Positions 56,902-64,000 of a DNA stretch of 64,000 nt are shown piece by piece; positions within the stretch are counted from its first letter, which is position 1, and each line of letters starts with the position of its first letter. The stretch spans positions 1 through 64,000 of the forward strand of contig NZ_BBLX01000003.1 of NCBI RefSeq assembly GCF_000971155.1, in the 5' to 3' direction. The position numbers and the translations under genes are program-made. Origin of the DNA: Demequina maris. Its GTDB lineage: Bacteria; Actinomycetota; Actinomycetes; Actinomycetales; Demequinaceae. Below the pieces are notes generated by a model. The model searched no databases. It worked only from the letters and a program-made list of their open reading frames with translations, and was not told the DNA's origin.

Positions 56902-58347
56902 ATGGCCGGACCGACGAAGGCGCAGATCGAGGCAAGGCTGCTCGAGCTCGAGGCGGAGAACGCGCGGCTGCGGGGCGCGCTCGAGGAGAACGCCGCGCTG
57001 CGGTCGGAGGCCGTGCCCGCCGCCGCTGTGGCGGTCGCCGCTCCGGCGCCGCGGCACCGGGGACGCGCGTTCCTGGGCATCCTGCTCATCGTCGTGGCGA
57101 CGCTGCTCGCCCCGGTCGCGACCGTCGTGGGCTTCGCGGCGCGCGAGACCAGCGACACCGACGCGTTCGTGCGGACACTCGCGCCGCTCGCCGAGGACCC
57201 GGCGGTGCAGGCCCTGATCGTCGACGAGGCGAGCGCGGCGATCGACCAGGCGCTCGACACCGACGCGCTGGTGAACGAGCTGCTGTCGTCCGTCATCGAC
57301 GAGAACTCGACGCCGCGGCTTGCGAACGCGTCGGAGCTGCTCGGGCCGCTGCTCGCGGACCAGGCGCGCGTCGCGATCCGCAGCGCGCTCACGACCGTGG
57401 TGCAGTCCGACGCCTTCGCCACGGTGTGGGAGGAGGCGCTGCGCCTCACCCATAAGCAGCTTGTCGCGGTGCTCGAGGCCGACGCGGAGGGCGCGGTGTC
57501 GATCGACGACACCGGCGTCGTGTCGATCCAGCTCGCGCCGATCATCGCGCAGCTCAAGCCGGCGCTCGTGGATGCCGGGTTCACGCTCGCGGACTCGATC
57601 CCCGAGGTGAACGCGAGCATCACGGTCGCCGAGGTGCCGGCGATCGCCAAGGCGCGGCTCGGCTACTCGGTGCTGACGACCGTGGGGAACGTGCTGCCGT
57701 GGGTCGCGCTGGTGCTGCTGATCATCGGCATCGTGATCCACCCGCGCAGGCCGCGCGCCATCATCGTGGCGGGCACGTTGCTGCTCATCACCGGCGCGGT
57801 GCTCGCGGGCTCGATCGCGATCGGCGGCTCGGTCGCCGCGGCGATGATCGCGACGCAGGTGCCCACCGACGCGACCGATGCCATCTACGGGCAGCTCACC
57901 GGCGAGATCTCGGCCGTGATGCTCGCTTACGCGGTGCTCGGGGTGCTGCTGATCCTCGCGGGAATCTTCTCCGGCGGCTCGTCGCTGGGCTCCGGCGTGC
58001 GGCGCTCGGGGTCGTCGTGGCTGGCGCGGGGGTCGTCGGCGCTCGACGCGCGCGGCTGGCGACCGGAGGGCGTGGGCGTGGTGCTGCACCGCATGGGCTG
58101 GCTGCTGTGGCTGTGGCTCGGGCTGGTGCTCGCGGTGCTCGTGTCGACGATGCGTCCGTTCACCGTGTGGGACGTGGTGATCGGCACTCTGGTGCTCGCG
58201 ATCGCTGCCGCGATCTACCTGGTGTTCCGAGGGCCCGGACCCGCCGTGACGGGCGAGGGGGACGATGCGGTGGTCGAGGAGGTCGCGGTTGCTCCGGCTC
58301 GCACGGATGCGGGCTTCGACGAGTTCGAGGACGAGCCGCAGATCTAG
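56902..58347 (+). CDS. large membrane protein with N-terminal coiled coil, unknown
   Basis: A 481-residue protein. Residues 5-40 form a short coiled coil (RLLELEAENARLRGALEENAALR). A membrane helix near 55-80 (FLGILLIVVATLLAPVATVVGF) is followed by an external domain of about 180 residues (VRTLAPLAEDPAVQALIVDEA and more). About four more helices (VLPWVALVLLIIGIVI, AIIVAGTLLLITGAVLAG, VMLAYAVLGVLLILAGIF, WLLWLWLGLVLAVLV) and a final acidic tail complete it. I know related uncharacterised actinobacterial integral membrane proteins but no function. GAGGAGGGG precedes the ATG. Confidence 0.75.
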   Translation: MAGPTKAQIEARLLELEAENARLRGALEENAALRSEAVPAAAVAVAAPAPRHRGRAFLGILLIVVATLLAPVATVVGFAARETSDTDAFVRTLAPLAEDPAVQALIVDEASAAIDQALDTDALVNELLSSVIDENSTPRLANASELLGPLLADQARVAIRSALTTVVQSDAFATVWEEALRLTHKQLVAVLEADAEGAVSIDDTGVVSIQLAPIIAQLKPALVDAGFTLADSIPEVNASITVAEVPAIAKARLGYSVLTTVGNVLPWVALVLLIIGIVIHPRRPRAIIVAGTLLLITGAVLAGSIAIGGSVAAAMIATQVPTDATDAIYGQLTGEISAVMLAYAVLGVLLILAGIFSGGSSLGSGVRRSGSSWLARGSSALDARGWRPEGVGVVLHRMGWLLWLWLGLVLAVLVSTMRPFTVWDVVIGTLVLAIAAAIYLVFRGPGPAVTGEGDDAVVEEVAVAPARTDAGFDEFEDEPQI

Positions 58348-58395
58348 CGAGCGACAAGCAGGTGCATCGTTAGCGGGCTTCGCCTCCCTGAAACG

Positions 58396-58415
58396 ACAAC
58401 CAGCGGCACGGTTGT
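58396..58415. terminator. bidirectional terminator hairpin
   Basis: ACAACC (58396-58401) pairs with GGTTGT (58410-58415) across an 8-nt loop, between two convergent genes. Weak but well placed. Confidence 0.35.
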
Positions 58416-58424
58416 GGCGTGCTG

Positions 58425-58991
58425 CTACGTGGCGACGGCATTTGCGATCAAGAGATCCACCGTGTCGAGGTGACGGGGCTCCAGGCCGCGTGCCGAGTCC
58501 GGGCTGATCATCAGCAGCCGGTCCGTCTCCCACCAGCGCGGTCCGGGCTCGTCGAACTCGTCGCGGGCTTCCTGCCAGCCGTCGATGAAGTCATCGATCC
58601 AGACGACCGCCGCGAAGTCCTCGAGCGCCTCGCGCGCCCGCTGGGCCTTCCACCAGCCGGGCGAGACTGCGAACGCGCCGCCCGCATCGTCCAGCGCGGG
58701 CCAGTCGGCGCCCAGCCCGATCGCGGGTCCCAGGACGGCCGGCGCGCGGCGACCCCACGTGGTGCACCAGCGCATCGCGACGCCGGGGGTCTCGGCGATG
58801 GCGCGGAGCCGGTCGACGAGGGCCGCCGACCACTCGATCACGTAGATCCCGTCGAGGACGAATGAGCGCCACGAGTCGGCAGGCCACTGGGCGCGGTCGG
58901 ACGCGGTCGACGCGAACGGGCTGACAGCGCCGTCGACGTCGAGCAGGACGGCGACGGTGGCGTGCTCGGCCTGGTGGCGACGGTGCCTCAT
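58425..58991 (-). CDS. HAD-like protein, unknown
   Basis: A 188-residue protein with a HAD-type first motif, LLDVDGAVSPF (near 15-25; DVD instead of the usual DxDGT/V). It continues as IEWSAALVDRLRAIAE, VAMRWCTTWG and VVWIDDFIDGW, the last a plausible motif IV (DD). It is probably a small phosphatase-like protein; substrate unknown. The ATG at 58991 was chosen since upstream sequence lacks family character. Confidence 0.68.
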   Translation of the reverse strand: MRHRRHQAEHATVAVLLDVDGAVSPFASTASDRAQWPADSWRSFVLDGIYVIEWSAALVDRLRAIAETPGVAMRWCTTWGRRAPAVLGPAIGLGADWPALDDAGGAFAVSPGWWKAQRAREALEDFAAVVWIDDFIDGWQEARDEFDEPGPRWWETDRLLMISPDSARGLEPRHLDTVDLLIANAVAT

Positions 58992-59205
58992 CCTTCGATG
59001 CTGTGCGCTGCGGCTCTCGGTGTCGAACGCTGGCGGCGTGGGGGCACAGTGGGGCGCCCTTGGAGATGGAAGTACATCCACGCGTGATGAGGGTTTCCGT
59101 CCTCAGAGACGCGCCCAGGACTTCATGGTGCCTGCTACGGTCCGACAAGATCGCTAGTGTCTCGTTGCACTGGGCTCCGAAACGCTCGAACAGACTGGGG
59201 TCATC
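58992..59205. other. non-coding gap, mildly lower G+C
   Basis: A 214-bp stretch with lower G+C than its surroundings and no coding signal. It probably holds the promoters of the flanking divergent genes, but I cannot place them with confidence. Confidence 0.35.
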
Positions 59206-59430
59206 ATGCGCTGGGGATGGACTGCTGCCGCGATCGGCTCGCTTGTCGGCGGGTTCACTGCTTTCACCCGACTCTCGGCTTACACATGCCTCGCAAGAAC
59301 AACGCCGAGCGGCGAGCCCCCGCATTGTGGCCTAGCGCTTGTCGACATTGTGGGCATGGCGTTCGTGGTGGGGGCAACTCTCGCGCTGTGCGGCTACTCC
59401 GTCTATCGCGCAGTACGCAAGACGCCGTAG
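59206..59430 (+). CDS. small two-helix membrane protein, unknown
   Basis: A 74-residue frame with two hydrophobic segments (TAAAIGSLVGGFTAFTRL and DIVGMAFVVGATLALCGY), three cysteines and a basic end (RAVRKTP). G+C and codon use are lower than in neighbours, so it may be recently acquired or weakly expressed. No good ribosome site is visible. Plausible but unproven. Confidence 0.45.
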   Translation: MRWGWTAAAIGSLVGGFTAFTRLSAYTCLARTTPSGEPPHCGLALVDIVGMAFVVGATLALCGYSVYRAVRKTP

Positions 59431-59541
59431 CTCGTTGGCGCACCCGGGGCATGCAAACACCCGCAGTCCTACTGCTCCGCGCGCAGGGGATGTATTCGCG
59501 AGTGGCTCCCTTGGCGGACCGACTTGAACCGGTAGAAGCGC

Positions 59542-60606
59542 TCAGGCCTCGCCGTCGCCTCGGACGTAGAGCGCGTGGAAGTCCAGCAGCTGGTCGATCG
59601 TCTCGGTGCGCCGGGTCTCCATCGCGATCTCGCGAGTCCCCAGACGCACGCCGCCCTCCACGAAGTTGTGCGACCCGGTGATCGCGGTACGCGCGCCATC
59701 CTCGCCGAAGAACACGATCGCCTTCGCATGCAGGTAGTGCCTGCTCGTGTACATCGAGCGATGCCCGGTCCACAGCATCGACGAGGTGATGAGCACACGA
59801 TTCACAGGGCTGGCGTTGCGCGGCGGGTTGAACCACAGCTCGTTCTCACGCTCGCTGATGACCTTGCCGAGCTCCCCAGTGGGGCAGTACTGCGAGACGA
59901 GGAGCACGCGCTCCGCCTGCCGCGCCAGCTCGAGCGCCCGACGGTAGATGATCGAGTCGCCGGGGATACCGCCGTCCACCAGCACCCGGTCGGTGCCGTA
60001 TGGCAGCTCGAGCGACTCGTGCCCGCGCTCGTGCAGGTTCATGTGCTGGATCTGGTGGTAGACCATCTCCAGGTCGTCGGCGAGGCGCACGTCGGCGATG
60101 CGGAGCATGAAGTCGGTGTTCTCGATGCCCTTGCGGTCCAGGTTCACCCCGCCGAACGCGTATGCGACGTCGTCCACCACGCAGAACTTCGTGTGCGTCC
60201 GGCCCCGCCACGGCAGCCCCTTCTCCCTTCCGAGCCAGGTGAAGCGCACGCCTGCGTGGATGAGCTTCGAGGCAAGCGTGTCGGAACGGCGCCACAGCTT
60301 GGTGCGATAGCCGGTCGGGAGGAACGTGCCGGCGGCATCCGCGTAGGTGAAGACATCCGCCGCGACAGAGACCTCGACCCCTCGCCTCGCGGCCCACACG
60401 AGCGCATCGATGAGGTCGTCCGTGCGGTGGTCGTGCGCGATGGTCAACGTCGTCAGCAGCACGCGTCGCTTAGCGTCGTGGATGCGCCGGGTCGCGTCGG
60501 CAACATACTCCTCGGCCGGGAGCAGCTGGGGCGACGCAAGGCTCGCGCGGCGGTCTTGAGAGTGCTCGCCGTGTGCGGGTGCCGGTGCACTGGACAACAG
60601 ATCCAC
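59542..60606 (-). CDS. phospholipase D/cardiolipin-synthase-like protein
   Basis: A 354-residue PLD-superfamily protein with two HKD motifs: His138-Lys140-Asp145 in THTKFCVVDD, and His293-Lys295 in LHAKAIVFF, followed by TGSHN. It has no signal peptide or membrane helix, unlike many cardiolipin synthases. It may be a soluble phosphodiesterase/nuclease or a phospholipid synthase. GTG start at 60606 with AGGAA 3-7 nt upstream and TAGACT about 25 nt upstream. Base composition is somewhat below that of its neighbours. Confidence 0.82.
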   Translation of the reverse strand: MDLLSSAPAPAHGEHSQDRRASLASPQLLPAEEYVADATRRIHDAKRRVLLTTLTIAHDHRTDDLIDALVWAARRGVEVSVAADVFTYADAAGTFLPTGYRTKLWRRSDTLASKLIHAGVRFTWLGREKGLPWRGRTHTKFCVVDDVAYAFGGVNLDRKGIENTDFMLRIADVRLADDLEMVYHQIQHMNLHERGHESLELPYGTDRVLVDGGIPGDSIIYRRALELARQAERVLLVSQYCPTGELGKVISERENELWFNPPRNASPVNRVLITSSMLWTGHRSMYTSRHYLHAKAIVFFGEDGARTAITGSHNFVEGGVRLGTREIAMETRRTETIDQLLDFHALYVRGDGEA

Positions 60607-60834
60607 GCTTTCCTACTGTCCCTTCAGTCTACGGAGGCACGGTGCACGGCGGCTACGCGGACGCGCCCCATGAGAGCCGATTCGCAGGAACCGGCGGAGC
60701 GCGGTTGCGTCGATGCATCGCCCTGCGCCCGACCACGCCCGGGCATAGCCTGAAAGGGCAACGACGACGCAAGGAGAGACCCGTTCGCCCGTGGACCCGG
60801 ACACCTCCGGATGGGCAGGGAACGGAGGTGCGTC
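60607..60834. promoter_or_regulatory. divergent gap before lipoprotein gene
   Basis: A 228-bp gap between the PLD-family gene and the lipoprotein gene. Leftward TAGACT (near 60626-60631) is the best -10 for the former. On the right only GGAGG, before the ATG at 60835, is clear. Confidence 0.35.
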
Positions 60835-61437
60835 ATGTTCGCGCGCAAGACTCTGGCATGCGCCGTGGCGGGCGCGGCAGGGCTCGCGGTGATGACGGGA
60901 TGCAGCGGCGGCGACGATGAGCTCGAGCAGCAGGTCGCCGCGGTCACCCAGGAGCGCGACGCGCTCCAGGCACAGGCCGATGCGACGGCCGAGCGATACG
61001 ACACCGTGGTCGCCAACCAGCAGGCATTCGAGGCGATCCTCGCCGACGAGGCCTCCTACGACGACCCCGATGCCATGGTCGAGGCCATCGCTGCCCTCGC
61101 CACCGACACCGCGATACTCGACGACATCTACATCGGCCCGCAGCACCTGGCCGAGGGCCTCAAGTACGACCTGTTCACGGGCACCGTCTCGCAGATCACG
61201 CCGATGCAGAGCTGGGTCGATCCCGATGGCTCGACCAGCGGTGCCCTCTGGGTCTGGCACGGCGAGAACATGTTCGGGGATCCGTTCGCGATCGTCACCG
61301 TCGCCGTCACGACGTACGACGACGAGGGCCTCATCACGGAGATCTACCGGACCTACCCGTACGACCAGCCGTACTTCCACGAAGCGCTGCGGGGCACGGG
61401 CACGCCGACGGACGTCACCGGTCAGCCCTGGGAGTGA
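60835..61437 (+). CDS. lipoprotein with coiled-coil stalk, unknown
   Basis: A 200-residue lipoprotein: lipobox VMTGC (Cys23), a coiled coil (DELEQQVAAVTQERDALQAQ, about 28-60), then a SnoaL/NTF2-like domain of about 110 residues (WVDPDGSTSGALWVWHG, AIVTVAVTTYDDEGLITEIYRTY). Domain assignment is tentative. It sits outside the membrane. GGAGG lies 7 nt before the ATG. Confidence 0.72.
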   Translation: MFARKTLACAVAGAAGLAVMTGCSGGDDELEQQVAAVTQERDALQAQADATAERYDTVVANQQAFEAILADEASYDDPDAMVEAIAALATDTAILDDIYIGPQHLAEGLKYDLFTGTVSQITPMQSWVDPDGSTSGALWVWHGENMFGDPFAIVTVAVTTYDDEGLITEIYRTYPYDQPYFHEALRGTGTPTDVTGQPWE

Positions 61438-61592
61438 TCGGCGCACGCCGTGCGCGAGGCGCCCCGGCGGGGTGAGCCGTGCCCACGCATCGTCCCAGCG
61501 CACGCGCTGCCAGCGATCCCTCACCCGGGGTTCACGTCGATGAAACACGCCTCCCGTACGGTCGAATCTCCGCTTCGACCCCAGGAGGAGAG

Positions 61593-62816
61593 ATGCTCGA
61601 GGACTGGTTCGGATTCGGGATCGCGATCGCGATCGGCGTGGGAGGAGCGCTGCTCTTCGCGCTCGCCGTCGAGGTGATCATGCGGCTCGTGGCCCGCCGC
61701 TACCCGTGGGCGCGCGACCTCCAGACCAAGGCGCGCAACCCGTTCTGGGCGCTCGTGATCGTGCTCGGCCTGTGGGTCGGCGTGCATGCGGCGCTGCGCG
61801 GCACGGATTGGCTGCCGCTCGTCGGGCGCGTCTTCACGGTCACCTCGATCGCGATGCTCGCGTGGCTGCTCATCGCGCTGGTGAGGTTCGTCGCCGACCT
61901 CGCGCTCGCGTACAACAACATCGACATGCCCGACAACCGGCTCGCACGCCGCCTGCGGACGCAGACGCTCATCGTCAAGCGGTTGGCCATCGCGCTCATC
62001 GTCGTGATCGCAGTGGGCGCGGAGCTGTTCAGCTTCGACTCGGTGCGCGCGGTCGGAGCGTCGGTGCTGGCCTCGGCGGGCATCGCGTCGATCGTCGCGG
62101 GCCTCGCGGCACAGTCGGTGCTCGGCAACATGTTCGCCGGCATCCAGCTGGTCTTCAGCGACGCGCTGCGCGTCGACGACGTCATCGTCGCCCAGGGCGA
62201 GTGGGGTCGCGTCGGCGAGATCACGCTCAGCTACGTGGTGCTCGACCTGTGGGACGACCGCCGCCTCGTCCTGCCCTGCACCTACTTCACCACCACGCCG
62301 TACGAGAACTGGACGCGGCAGGGCTCCGAGCTGCTCGGCTCGGTCGAGTTCGACCTCGACTGGCGGGTCTCCCCGCAGCGGATGCGCGAACACCTCGAGC
62401 AGGTGCTCACCGAGACGCCGCTGTACGACGGCCGCGCCAACGTCCTCCAGGTCACCGAGGCGACCGCCGGCTACGTGCGCGTGCGCATCCTCGTCACCGC
62501 GAAGGACGCGCCCACGTTGTACGACCTGCGGTGCTTCGTGCGCGAGGCCATGGTGCTGTGGATCCAGTCCGTGATGCCCGACGCGGCGCCCGCCCAGCGC
62601 GTGCTCATCTCCGAGCAGGCGGCGCCCGCGCCGCGCAAGCGTGGCGGCGTGACCACGCGCGCCGAGCAGGCAGGCGACTCTGGCTTCTTCACCGGCTCCG
62701 CCGAGGCCGAGGAGCGCGCCAGCCACTTCACGCACGCCATCCCGCGGGTCTCCGGGGAGGCGCAGGGGGACGATGCGGCGGTCGAGGAGCCGGAGGACGC
62801 GCCCGTGCGGTCGTGA
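61593..62816 (+). CDS. MscS-family mechanosensitive channel
   Basis: A 407-residue channel protein with N-terminal membrane helices. The pore helix/beta-domain region LASAGIASIVAGLAAQSVLGNMFAGIQLVFSDALRVDD has the Gly/Ala-rich TM3 packing of MscS. The C-terminal cytosolic vestibule (VEFDLDWRVSPQRMREHLEQVL) and a long acidic tail follow. It releases solutes on osmotic downshift. AGGAGGAG precedes the ATG at 61593; a GGACGATGCG copy lies in the tail. Confidence 0.92.
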   Translation: MLEDWFGFGIAIAIGVGGALLFALAVEVIMRLVARRYPWARDLQTKARNPFWALVIVLGLWVGVHAALRGTDWLPLVGRVFTVTSIAMLAWLLIALVRFVADLALAYNNIDMPDNRLARRLRTQTLIVKRLAIALIVVIAVGAELFSFDSVRAVGASVLASAGIASIVAGLAAQSVLGNMFAGIQLVFSDALRVDDVIVAQGEWGRVGEITLSYVVLDLWDDRRLVLPCTYFTTTPYENWTRQGSELLGSVEFDLDWRVSPQRMREHLEQVLTETPLYDGRANVLQVTEATAGYVRVRILVTAKDAPTLYDLRCFVREAMVLWIQSVMPDAAPAQRVLISEQAAPAPRKRGGVTTRAEQAGDSGFFTGSAEAEERASHFTHAIPRVSGEAQGDDAAVEEPEDAPVRS

Positions 62817-62845
62817 CGCGGCGGTGATGCGGCTGCACCGTCGAG

Positions 62846-63463
62846 CTATCGCCGCACCGCGCCGATCCAGGTCCGTACCTGTGCACGCGCGGCGTCCACC
62901 TCTGCCCGTCGCGCGCGCAGCGCGTCGGCACTCGTATCCGCCTGCGTCGACGCCTCTGCGTCGACCGCGACCACGAGGCCGGTGTCGAGCGTCATGGACT
63001 CGCCGGGCTGGAGCTCGGCGGCGAGGATCGCCCCCTAGGGGGAGAGCAGCAGGTCGCCCGCGCCGGAGCGCGGCAGCAGGATGAGCCCCTCGCCGCTGAA
63101 AAAACACTTGCCGCCGCCTCACTTCGAGTCGATGTCGATGGTCGGGTCCGATGCGCTCCACGACCCGGACTGCACCATGAGCCCGGCGCTGCCGTCGAGC
63201 TTCACCGTCGCCATGTCGCCCGCGAGGGTAGACGCGACGCCCACCTGGCCGCCAATGCCGGAGTGGACGTCGTGGACGAAGAAGGTCTGGCCGCCGGGCG
63301 AGCGCTTGAGACCCTTCATGAACCCTCCGCGGGTGGAGGTCTCGATCTGGATGTCGCCGCGCGTCATCGCCATCACGCCGACCTCGACCCGCACGGAGCC
63401 GCCAGGAGGCATCGTCACCGCGCCCATCCCGAACGCGGGTCCCGCGAAGATGGTGACGTCCAT
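62846..63463 (-). pseudogene. AIM24-family gene broken by in-frame stop codons
   Basis: The first 114 codons (63463 to 63119) read as an AIM24 (TIGR00266/DUF124) protein from MDVTIFAGPAFGMGAVTMPP, with GGAGC 6 nt before the ATG. The frame then hits TGA at 63119-63121 and TAG at 63035-63037, yet stays recognisably AIM24 on both sides (KCFFSGEGLILLPRSGAG, then GAILAAELQPGESMTLDTG). The first stop replaces the conserved Trp of the TKWGG-like motif and the second the conserved Tyr/aromatic before GAI. The frame ends at 62846. Most likely a pseudogene by two nonsense changes; assembly error or read-through are less likely. Confidence 0.75.
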
Positions 63464-63524
63464 TCCGTGCTCCTTGCCTCGTCGGTTACAGCCCGCAGTA
63501 CGGGCGCGGTGCGACCGTAGCGAG

Positions 63525-63534
63525 GGACGATGCG
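63525..63534 (+). repeat. GGACGATGCG decamer (example of dispersed motif)
   Basis: One of 34 exact copies of the decamer in this window; this one is intergenic, upstream of the riboswitch promoter. Confidence 0.7.
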
Positions 63535-63581
63535 CGTGTCGCCTGGTCCGGCCGGGTGCGGCGAGTGTCGGCGGGCGTTGG

Positions 63582-63587
63582 TAGGGT
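63582..63587 (+). promoter_or_regulatory. -10 TAGGGT before SAM riboswitch
   Basis: TAGGGT ends 7 nt before P1 of the riboswitch, so transcription would start with the aptamer. Confidence 0.5.
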
Positions 63588-63594
63588 CGGTGCT

Positions 63595-63675
63595 GGATCA
63601 CGAAGCCTGGCCACAAGCCCTCCAGCCGGCCAGCTGGCAACCGCGTCCCGACACGGTGCCCCTGGAGGAAGATCC
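63595..63675 (+). ncRNA. SAM-IV-type riboswitch aptamer
   Basis: P1 is GGATC (63595-63599) with GATCC (63671-63675). P2 is CTGGCC (63607-63612) with GGCCAG (63628-63633). The SAM core GGCAACC...GGTGCC encloses P3 (CCGCGT with ACACGG, 63641-63656). The P2 loop CCTCCAG (63619-63625) can pair perfectly with CTGGAGG (63662-63668), the pseudoknot that defines SAM-IV-like aptamers common in actinobacteria. It should bind S-adenosylmethionine and reduce expression of the gene at 63727. Confidence 0.82.
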
Positions 63676-63676
63676 G

Positions 63677-63725
63677 CCGCACGCCGCCCGGCGTGCGGAA
63701 GAACGGATTCTCTGAAGGAGAGAGC
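63677..63725 (+). promoter_or_regulatory. riboswitch expression platform
   Basis: CCGCACGCC (63677-63685) pairs perfectly with GGCGTGCGG (63690-63698). Nearer the gene, TCTCT-GAAGG-AGAGA (63710-63724) can hide the GGAG ribosome site. Control of translation is therefore more likely than intrinsic termination. Confidence 0.55.
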
Positions 63726-63726
63726 C

Positions 63727-64000
63727 ATGGCTGATGCCACGCGTCCGCGCTGCCTGTACTCGGCGAGCGGACACCTCGTCCACCTCATCCAGATCAAGCG
63801 CGCGTTGCGAGACGGACCGGCGCGCGACATGCGGATCGTCGGCGCCCACGAACGCGGCATCTACGCGGCGCCGCTGGACACCCCCGACCAGGTCGAGACC
63901 TGGTGCATGCACGACGAGTGGCGCGAGATCGCACACCAGGCCATCGCGCGGCACCGCACGCACATCCGTGCCTACTCGCATGGGCTCGCGGAGATCCTGG
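63727..64000 (+). CDS. unknown protein under SAM riboswitch, cut by right edge
   Basis: An open frame from the ATG at 63727 through the window end, 91 codons visible (MADATRPRCLYSASGHLVHL..., later HRTHIRAYSHGLAEIL). The start has AAGGAGAGAG 4-7 nt upstream. I do not recognise the family; it is His/Arg-rich and soluble in the visible part. Its control by a SAM-IV-type riboswitch predicts a role in sulphur, methionine or SAM metabolism, or in methyl transfer. Confidence 0.7.
   Translation, partial: MADATRPRCLYSASGHLVHLIQIKRALRDGPARDMRIVGAHERGIYAAPLDTPDQVETWCMHDEWREIAHQAIARHRTHIRAYSHGLAEIL

Noticed and set aside
59500-59540. tRNA-like T-arm (minus strand GGTTCAAGT context)
   Set aside because: The flanking bases do not pair as a T stem, and no acceptor, D or anticodon arm is found.

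Overview
The window is high-G+C DNA (roughly 70-75% G+C by eye) with densely packed genes, many 4-base ATGA/GTGA overlaps, frequent GTG starts, and apparently leaderless promoters. These traits, plus DUF222/HNH, DUF2510, MetP/MetS and Rv2578c-type genes, point to an actinobacterium, probably of the Micrococcales (Cellulomonas/Demequina/Microbacteriaceae-like). I cannot name the genus. It looks like ordinary chromosome: I see no prophage, insertion sequence, CRISPR array, tRNA or rRNA gene. Leftward promoter boxes at the extreme left edge suggest that a strongly expressed operon begins just outside.

Layout. 0.2-2.5 kb: tyrS, a uridine-kinase-like gene and an ABM monooxygenase (minus). 2.6-4.9 kb: a YbaK-type deacylase and a secreted NlpC/P60 protein with six VCBS repeats. 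4.96-13.45 kb: a complete arginine operon argC-J-B-D-F-R-G-H (minus), with ArgR boxes over its promoter. 13.5-18.2 kb: two quinone-reductase-like MDR proteins, a GNAT, an HhH glycosylase-like protein, an epimerase and a small membrane protein with a CTG start. 18.2-21.1 kb: DUF222-HNH, an unknown protein, and a macrodomain coupled to tal. 22.3-25.7 kb: SDR-zwf-gnd, divergent from tal (pentose phosphate block). 26-33.3 kb: DUF202, an esterase and two GH3 glycosidases (one circularly permuted and membrane anchored), under a divergent TetR with two operators. 33.6-47.9 kb: an SOS-controlled radical SAM protein, a PEPCK-like protein, a P-type ATPase and assorted single genes. 48.1-50.8 kb: an amino-acid ABC transporter with the same ArgR box geometry as argC, hence probably arginine uptake. 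51-56.7 kb: a tandem CNNM/CBS pair behind a tiny leader ORF, a DUF2510-transglutaminase and MetP/MetS. 56.9-62.8 kb: membrane and lipoproteins, a PLD-family protein and MscS. 62.8-64 kb: an AIM24 gene broken by in-frame stops, then a SAM-IV-type riboswitch before an unknown gene cut by the right edge.

How it fits together. ArgR probably joins arginine synthesis (argC operon) with uptake (48-51 kb transporter). tal, zwf and gnd form a pentose-phosphate/NADPH module. The GH3/esterase block looks like a small glycoside-utilisation locus.

The signals I would follow first are not genes. (i) A non-palindromic decamer, GGACGATGCG, occurs 34 times exactly, in both orientations almost equally, against about 0.3 expected by a hand estimate. 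(ii) Two 62-bp intergenic elements are each built of a duplicated unit, TGCGGGGAAnTCAGCGACGG. (iii) A TANNNT box lies 6-8 nt before the start codon of 14 genes. (iv) A SAM-IV-type riboswitch precedes an unrecognised gene.
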